64,000 bases of DNA from Streptomyces pristinaespiralis. Its GTDB lineage: Bacteria; Actinomycetota; Actinomycetes; Streptomycetales; Streptomycetaceae. Position numbers and translations under genes: made by a program. Shown one piece after another: positions 58,613 through 64,000 of this stretch. The stretch is from positions 5,022,001-5,086,000 of the forward strand of contig NZ_CP011340.1 of assembly GCF_001278075.1 (NCBI RefSeq). The letters run 5' to 3'. Numbering within the stretch: position 1 is the stretch's first letter; each line of letters begins with the position of its first letter. Below the pieces are notes generated by a model. That model was not told where the DNA came from and did not search any database. It was given only the letters and a program-made list of their open reading frames with translations.

Positions 58613-58720
58613 CGGCAAGCTCCTCACACTCGCGTCCGCTTTGTCTCTAATGTCCCATATTTCGGATGGGGCGCTCCGTCGTCCTCCGTGGAGCCGTGTT
58701 CATTTGTGATCCATGCGCTC

Positions 58721-58737
58721 TTGCAAGTCATTTGCAG
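58721..58737 (+). promoter_or_regulatory. Nur-box-like site
   Basis: TTGCAA-GTCAT-TTGCAG. The Nur (nickel uptake regulator) box reported in Streptomyces is TTGCAA-N5-TTGCAA, so one base differs. It is 50 bases upstream of the cbiMN start. Confidence 0.6.
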
Positions 58738-58787
58738 CAGGGCACTATCATTGAGCACTTGTTCGTCTGTCCGAAGCGGAGCCCTCC

Positions 58788-59867
58788 ATGCATGTCCCCG
58801 ACGGATTCATCAATGCGCCCGTCTCGGTGGCTGCCGGGGTCGTCGCTGCCGGCGCGGTCGCCGTCAGCCTCCGCGGCGCCCGCAGTGAGCTGGGCGGATC
58901 TCCTTCGGAGCTCCCCGGCGCCGACCGTACGGCGCCGCTCGCGGGGCTCGTCGCCGCGTTCGTCTTCGCCGTCCAGATGCTCAACTTCCCCGTCGCGGCC
59001 GGTACCAGCGGCCATCTGCTCGGCGGTGCGCTCGCGGCCATCCTCGTCGGGCCGTTCACGGGCGTGCTGTGCATCGCCGTCGTACTGCTGATGCAGGGCA
59101 TCCTCTTCGCGGACGGCGGTCTCACCGCGCTCGGCGTCAACATCACCGTCATGGGCGTCGTCACCGTCCTCGTCGCGTACGGACTCTTCCGCGGCCTGGT
59201 CAAGATCCTGCCGCGCACCCGCCGCTCCGTGACCGCCGCCTCCTTCGTCGCCGCTCTCGTGTCCGTCCCCGCGGCCGCCGCGGCCTTCACCCTGCTCTAC
59301 GCGGTCGGCGGCCTGACCGAGGTCCCGGTCGGCTCCGTCCTGACCGCGATGGTCGGCGTACACGTCCTGATCGGCATCGGCGAGGCCGTGATCACCATGC
59401 TGACCGTGGGCGCGGTCATCGCCGTACGGCCCGACCTGGTGTACGGCGCCCGGGGCCTGTCGACGCCGCTGAAGCTCCGGGTCGGCGGTGAACTCGTCGA
59501 CGCTCCGGCGGCGGCCCCACCGGCGCCCGTCACCGCCCGCTCGCCGCGCCGGCTGTGGCTCGGCGGCCTGGTGACCAGCCTCGTCCTCGCCGGCTTCGTG
59601 TCCTTCTACGCCTCCGCCGACCCCGACGGACTGGAGAAGGTCGCCGCCGACAAGGGCATCGACAGGACCGTCGAGGAGCACGCCGCCGCCGACTCGCCGC
59701 TCGCCGACTACGGCGTCGAGGACGTCTCCGACGCCCGGCTCTCCGGCGGCCTGGCCGGGGTGATCGGGGTCGGCGCGACCGTGGCCGTCGGCAGCGGCGT
59801 CTTCTACGTGGTGCGCCGCCGCCGCAGCGAGGACGCCCGCCCCGAATCCGTCCAGGGCTCGGTCTGA
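58788..59867 (+). CDS. ECF transporter S component CbiM/NikM fused to PDGLE (CbiN/NikN-like) domain
   Basis: 359 residues. MHVPDGFINAPV is the N-terminal sequence that binds Ni/Co in CbiM/NikM, so the start at 58788 is certain (Met-His). Hydrophobic helices follow (LNFPVAAGTSGHLLGGALAA, GVLCIAVVLLMQGILFADGG). After about residue 250 a second part with FVSFYASADPDGLEKVAADK and a last helix (SGGLAGVIGVGATVAVGSGV) is the PDGLE domain in place of a separate N subunit. Together with CbiQ and CbiO it imports Ni2+ or Co2+. The upstream Nur-like box and absence of a cobalamin riboswitch favour nickel (inference). Confidence 0.92.
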   Translation: MHVPDGFINAPVSVAAGVVAAGAVAVSLRGARSELGGSPSELPGADRTAPLAGLVAAFVFAVQMLNFPVAAGTSGHLLGGALAAILVGPFTGVLCIAVVLLMQGILFADGGLTALGVNITVMGVVTVLVAYGLFRGLVKILPRTRRSVTAASFVAALVSVPAAAAAFTLLYAVGGLTEVPVGSVLTAMVGVHVLIGIGEAVITMLTVGAVIAVRPDLVYGARGLSTPLKLRVGGELVDAPAAAPPAPVTARSPRRLWLGGLVTSLVLAGFVSFYASADPDGLEKVAADKGIDRTVEEHAAADSPLADYGVEDVSDARLSGGLAGVIGVGATVAVGSGVFYVVRRRRSEDARPESVQGSV

Positions 59868-59868
59868 C

Positions 59869-60626
59869 ATGGGCGCGGGCCACGCCCACAAGCTCTACCG
59901 GCACGGCCACTCGCCGGTGCACGCGCTGCCGGCGCACTGCAAGCTGCTCGCCGTCCTCGGTTTCGTGCTGGTCGTGGTCTCCACCCCGCGCGAGGCGGTC
60001 TGGGCGTTCGCGCTGTACGCGGTGCTCCTCGGCGCGGTCGCGACGGTGGCCCGGATCCCCGCCGGCTTCCTGCTGAAGCGCCTGCTGATCGAGATCCCCT
60101 TCGTGGCGTTCGCCCTGCTGATGCCCTTCGTGGTGCCCGGCGAGCAGACCGAGGTGCTGGGCATCCCGCTCTCCGTCCCCGGCCTGTGGGGTGCGTGGAA
60201 CATCCTCGCCAAGGGCACGCTGGGCGTCGCGGCCTCGGTGATCCTCGCCTCGACGACCGAGCTGCGCTCCCTGCTCCTCGGACTTCAGCGGCTGCGACTG
60301 CCGTCACTGCTGGTCCAGATCGCCTCCTTCATGATCCGCTACGGCGACGTGATCGCCGACGAGATGCGCCGGATGTCGATCGCCCGGCGCTCCCGCGGGT
60401 TCGAGGCGCGGGGAGTACGCCATTGGGGTGTGCTGGCCAAGTCCGCCGGCGCCCTGTTCATCCGCTCCTACGAGCGCGGGGAACGGGTGCACCTGGCGAT
60501 GGTCAGCCGGGGCTACACCGGCACGATGCCGGTCCTCGACGACGTGCGGGCGACCCGCGCCCAGTGGTCGTACGCCGCCGCACTGCCCGTGACCGCGCTC
60601 GCGGTCTGTCTGCTGGGATGGACGCT

Positions 60627-60630
<4 letters not shown>
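59869..60630 (+). CDS. cbiQ: ECF transporter T component CbiQ
   Basis: 253 residues. LYRHGHSPVHALPAHCKLLA at the start (the P-x-x-K motif), helices (VLGFVLVVVSTPREAVWAFA), and the coupling region RRMSIARRSRGFEARGVRHW with the A-R-G element, then AMVSRGYTG, both of which touch the ATPase. It links the metal-binding CbiM to CbiO. It starts one base after the stop of cbiMN and overlaps cbiO by four bases. Confidence 0.93.
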
Positions 60631-61387
<757 letters not shown>

Positions 61388-61391
<4 letters not shown>

Positions 61392-61861
61392 ACATGGGGC
61401 GTGGATACGAGGACCGGGGCGGGGCGCCGTCGCTGCTGCTCGACGACCAGCTGTGCTTCGCGCTGTACGCGGCGCAGCGGGCGGTCACGGCCGCCTACCG
61501 GCCGCTGCTCGCCGAACTCGGCCTGACCTACCCGCAGTACCTCACGATGCTGGTGCTGTGGGAACGCGGCGAGATCCCGGTCAAGGAGCTGGGGGCCGCG
61601 CTGCGGCTCGACTACGGCACCGTCTCGCCGCTGCTGAAGCGGCTGGAGGCCGCGGGCCTGGTGCGCCGCGAGCGCTCCGCCGCCGACGAGCGCTCGGTGC
61701 GGCTGCTGCTCACCGAGGAGGGTGAGGCGATGCGCGAACGGGCGGAGGCGGTGCCTGCCCAACTGCTGGTGAGCACGGGCCTCGAGGCGGCGGAGATCGC
61801 GCGGCTCCGCGCGGACCTGCACCGGCTCGCGGACGCGGCGACGAAGGCTACCCCCGAGTAG
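61388..61861 (+). CDS. ohrR: OhrR-like MarR family peroxide sensor
   Basis: 157 residues from GTG 61388 (155 from ATG 61394). LLLDDQLCFALYAAQRAVTA has Cys23 (Cys21 with the later start), the single reactive cysteine of OhrR. VKELGAALRLDYGTVSPLLK is the helix-turn-helix and VRRERSAADERSVRLLLTEE the wing. Oxidation of that Cys by organic hydroperoxides frees DNA. The gene overlaps the cbiO stop (GTGA), so it is read with the metal importer, and ohr follows at 71 bases with its own likely operator, an imperfect TTGTGCGCGA element at about 61888. Confidence 0.9.
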
Positions 61862-61932
61862 GAAGCGTCTCCTCCGCTCGGATACATTGTGCGCGAGGTA
61901 ATCGCACCGGTGCACACACTCGGGGACGCAGC

Positions 61933-62391
61933 ATGAGCGAACAGGTCGACCTCACGGACACGGCCGACACCCGCCCCACCAAGATCATGTACGTGGCGGA
62001 GGCCACCGCCCACGGCGGCCGCGACGGCTATGTGACGAGTCACGACGGGCAGATCGAACTCCGTGTCGCCATGCCGCCCGCGCTCGGCGGGGACGGCCGC
62101 GGCACCAACCCCGAACAGCTCTTCGCCGCCGGCTACAGCGCCTGCTTCCACAACGCCCTGGTGCTCGTCGGCCGCCGCGCGGGCCTCGACCTCAGCGGCT
62201 CTGCCGTCGCCGCCAAGGTCGGCATCGGGCCCAACAAGGCACGCGGGTACGGGCTCGCCGTCGCGCTCAACATCTCCCTGCCGCTCGTGGACCAGGACCT
62301 CGCCGCGCGCCTCGTTGCCGCCGCCCACCAGGTCTGCCCGTACTCCAACGCCACCCGCGACAACATCGACGTCTCCATCGTCCTCAGCTGA
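61933..62391 (+). CDS. ohr: Organic hydroperoxide resistance protein Ohr (OsmC superfamily)
   Basis: 152 residues. GTNPEQLFAAGYSACFHNAL has the reactive Cys71 and AHQVCPYSNATRDNIDV the resolving Cys135; both are hallmarks of Ohr, not OsmC. GRDGYVTSHDGQIELRVAMP is the typical start with an Arg near the active site. It reduces organic hydroperoxides with lipoyl-protein or thiol donors. It lies downstream of ohrR in the same direction. Confidence 0.94.
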   Translation: MSEQVDLTDTADTRPTKIMYVAEATAHGGRDGYVTSHDGQIELRVAMPPALGGDGRGTNPEQLFAAGYSACFHNALVLVGRRAGLDLSGSAVAAKVGIGPNKARGYGLAVALNISLPLVDQDLAARLVAAAHQVCPYSNATRDNIDVSIVLS

Positions 62392-62484
62392 CCCGCCCCG
62401 GGCCGGGCCCGTGACCGCCCCGCGGTCGAAGGGGTCCGGACCACGTTGCACCATGGGGGGATGGATCGCAGCGAAGGAGCAGAC

Positions 62485-63651
62485 GTGGTGGACGTCCGGG
62501 GCACGGTGGCGGACGGCTACGAGGCGGTCGCGGACGCCTTCGCGCGCAACTTCGAGCAGCGCGGCGAGCGCGGGGCGGCCGTCGCCGTCTACCGCGACGG
62601 GCGCAAGGTCGTCGACCTGTGGGCGGGCACCCGGGACGTGGACGGGCACGAGCCGTGGGCACTCGACACCGCACAGGTCGTCCGCTCCGCCACCAAGGGC
62701 GTCGCCGCGGCCGTCGTCCTCCTGCTCCACCAGCGCGGCCAGATCGACCTGGACGCGCCGGTCGGCACGTACTGGCCGGACTTCAAGGCGGCCGGCAAGG
62801 AGCGTGTACTCGTACGCCATCTCCTGGCCCACCGCGCGGGCCTGCCGGTGCTGGACCGTCCGCTCACCCCGGAGCAGGCGGCGGACGGCGTCGGAGGACC
62901 GGCCGCGGTCGCCGCGCAGGCGCCCGTCTGGGAGCCGGGCACCGAGCACGGCTACCACGCGCAGACCTACAGCTGGCTGGTCGGCGAACTGGTGCGCCGG
63001 GTCACCGGACGCGGCACCGGCCGCTGGGTCGCGGAGGAGATCGCCCGCCCTCTCGGCCTCGACCTGTGGATAGGGCTGCCCGGCGAAGAGGCCCACCGGG
63101 TCGGCAGGCTCGGCCCTGTCGCGGAACCCACCGCCGCCGAGGGCGGCGGCCTCCGGCTGCGGCCCAAGCGCTCCGTGGTGGAGGCGTACCGGGACCCCGC
63201 GTCCCTGACCCGCCGCGCCTTCGAGGCCATCGACCCGTTCCCCGACGAGAACGACCCCGCCTACCGCGCCGCCGAACTCCCCGCGTCCAACGGCATATCC
63301 ACCGCCCGCGCGCTTGCCCGCTTCTACGCGGCGACCATCGGCGAGGTCGACGGCGGCCGTCGGCTCTTCGCGCCCGCCACGCTCACGCTCGCCCGCACCG
63401 AGGAGTCCGCCGGACCGGACCGGGTCCTGGTGGTGCCCACCCGCTTCGGCCTCGGCTTCATGCTGCACGGTCCCGCGTCGCCGCTGCTCGGACCGGGGTC
63501 CTTCGGCCACCCCGGCCGCGGCGGCTCGCTCGGCTTCGCCGACCCCGAGTCGGGCATCGCCCTCGGGTACACGACCAACGGCATGCGCAAGGGCGTTACC
63601 GCCGATCCCCGTGCCCAGGCACTGATCAGGGCGGTACGTTCGGCCCTATGA
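62485..63651 (+). CDS. Serine hydrolase, class C beta-lactamase fold (EstB-like)
   Basis: 388 residues. S-x-x-K in VVRSATKGVAAAVVLLLHQR gives the nucleophile; GTEHGYHAQTYSWLVGELVR the Tyr motif (YxA/YxN-like); HPGRGGSLGFADPESGIALG the third motif (HxG in place of KTG), typical of esterases of this fold. Probably a small-ester hydrolase in the cytoplasm, as no signal peptide is seen. AAGGAG lies five bases before GTG 62485 (eight before GTG 62488); ATG 62461 is an alternative without Shine-Dalgarno. The stop overlaps the SDR start by four bases. Confidence 0.88.
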   Translation: MVDVRGTVADGYEAVADAFARNFEQRGERGAAVAVYRDGRKVVDLWAGTRDVDGHEPWALDTAQVVRSATKGVAAAVVLLLHQRGQIDLDAPVGTYWPDFKAAGKERVLVRHLLAHRAGLPVLDRPLTPEQAADGVGGPAAVAAQAPVWEPGTEHGYHAQTYSWLVGELVRRVTGRGTGRWVAEEIARPLGLDLWIGLPGEEAHRVGRLGPVAEPTAAEGGGLRLRPKRSVVEAYRDPASLTRRAFEAIDPFPDENDPAYRAAELPASNGISTARALARFYAATIGEVDGGRRLFAPATLTLARTEESAGPDRVLVVPTRFGLGFMLHGPASPLLGPGSFGHPGRGGSLGFADPESGIALGYTTNGMRKGVTADPRAQALIRAVRSAL

Positions 63652-64000
63652 CACGTTTCGAGGGCGACGTCGCACTGATCACCGGCGGGGCGCGCGGTAT
63701 CGGCGAGGCCACGGCACGCCGGCTGGCGTTCGAGGGCGCGCGGGTTCTGATCGCCGACATCGACGCGGACGCCGCGGAGCGGACCGCGGCCGGGATCGAG
63801 GGCGCGGCCTTCGTCCACTGCGACGTCGGCGACCGGGCGTCGGCGGAGGCGGCCGTGGCCCGCGCGGTGGAGCAGTTCGGTTCCCTGGACGTGCTGGTCA
63901 ACAACGCCTTCTCGGCCTCCCGGCACTTCGGACCGCTCGAGGAACTGCCGGACGACGGCTGGCAGCAGGACCTGGACGTCACCCTCACCGGCGCGCTGCG
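63648..64000 (+). CDS. SDR family oxidoreductase, N-terminal part (cut by window end)
   Basis: About 117 residues are seen. DVALITGGARGIGEATARRL is the nucleotide loop (TGGARGIG), IADIDADAAERT the end of the second strand with Asp (NAD preference), FVHCDVGDRASAEAAV and LDVLVNNAFSASRHFGPLEE the NNA motif with A in place of G. Its ATG overlaps the hydrolase stop by four bases (ATGA), so both are made from one message. Catalytic Tyr/Lys lie beyond the window. Confidence 0.85.
   Translation, partial: MTRFEGDVALITGGARGIGEATARRLAFEGARVLIADIDADAAERTAAGIEGAAFVHCDVGDRASAEAAVARAVEQFGSLDVLVNNAFSASRHFGPLEELPDDGWQQDLDVTLTGAL

Noticed and set aside
58613..58787. Cobalamin riboswitch upstream of cbiMN.
   Set aside because: The space is too short for one and I see no B12-box sequence; a Nur-like site is present instead.

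Overview
The window is high-GC DNA from a Streptomyces chromosome. Evidence for this: an hrdD-type sigma factor, an SsgA-like sporulation protein, the divisome pair Glp/SepX, families largely confined to streptomycetes and relatives (DUF6227, DUF7144, DUF1737), frequent GTG starts and ATGA stop-start overlaps. It reads as chromosome core with many small regulator-target modules. There is no biosynthetic gene cluster, CRISPR array, rRNA operon or intact prophage.

Layout. 1-7.3 kb: the end of a membrane protein, two small zinc-ribbon/membrane proteins, an acetyltransferase, a DUF1963-like protein and an operon of three small membrane proteins. 7.4-10.3 kb: a patch that looks like a decayed integrated element, with a kelch fragment, a divergent TetR/SDR pair with two matching operators, a frameshifted tyrosine integrase and a tRNA-Arg(CCT). 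10.5-15.6 kb: two divergent acyl-CoA ligases and a secreted M6 protease. 15.7-25 kb: drug-efflux and stress modules (TetR-MFS, MarR-extradiol dioxygenase, acetyltransferase-hrdD with a sigma-R-type promoter, WYL regulator-MFS). 25-37 kb: housekeeping genes (P1 peptidase, MscL, SAF protein, MTA phosphorylase, FmdB/Ruc-like zinc ribbon with a CIRCE element, MFS exporter, K+/H+ antiporter, penicillin acylase, 5-formyl-THF cyclo-ligase). 37.1-42.4 kb: a galU-glp(moeA)-moaC-mogA-rimJ-like operon followed by sepX, joining UDP-glucose supply, molybdopterin synthesis and cell division. 42.5-47.4 kb: tRNA-Ala(CGC), a SUKH protein, a CmtR-like metal sensor with a CDF transporter, a secreted trypsin-like protease, a GNAT protein, exonuclease III and a CsbD-like protein. 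47.4-51.6 kb: a Baeyer-Villiger-type monooxygenase/hydrolase/SDR operon with a divergent MerR regulator, resembling the core of the mycobacterial mymA operon. 51.6-58.2 kb: a tricorn-type protease and a TetR-MMPL pair. 58.2-64 kb: an SsgA-like protein, an ECF nickel/cobalt importer preceded by a Nur-box-like site, an OhrR/Ohr peroxide module fused to its 3' end, a beta-lactamase-fold esterase and the start of an SDR.

The strongest regulatory reads are pairs of identical inverted repeats next to TetR genes at 8.3, 15.8 and 55.1 kb, the near-CIRCE site upstream of the FmdB/Ruc-like gene, the 17-bp Nur-like box upstream of cbiMN, and the sigma-R consensus upstream of hrdD. Coordinates were read by eye; start codons were chosen from Shine-Dalgarno spacing and family length, and the alternatives are stated.
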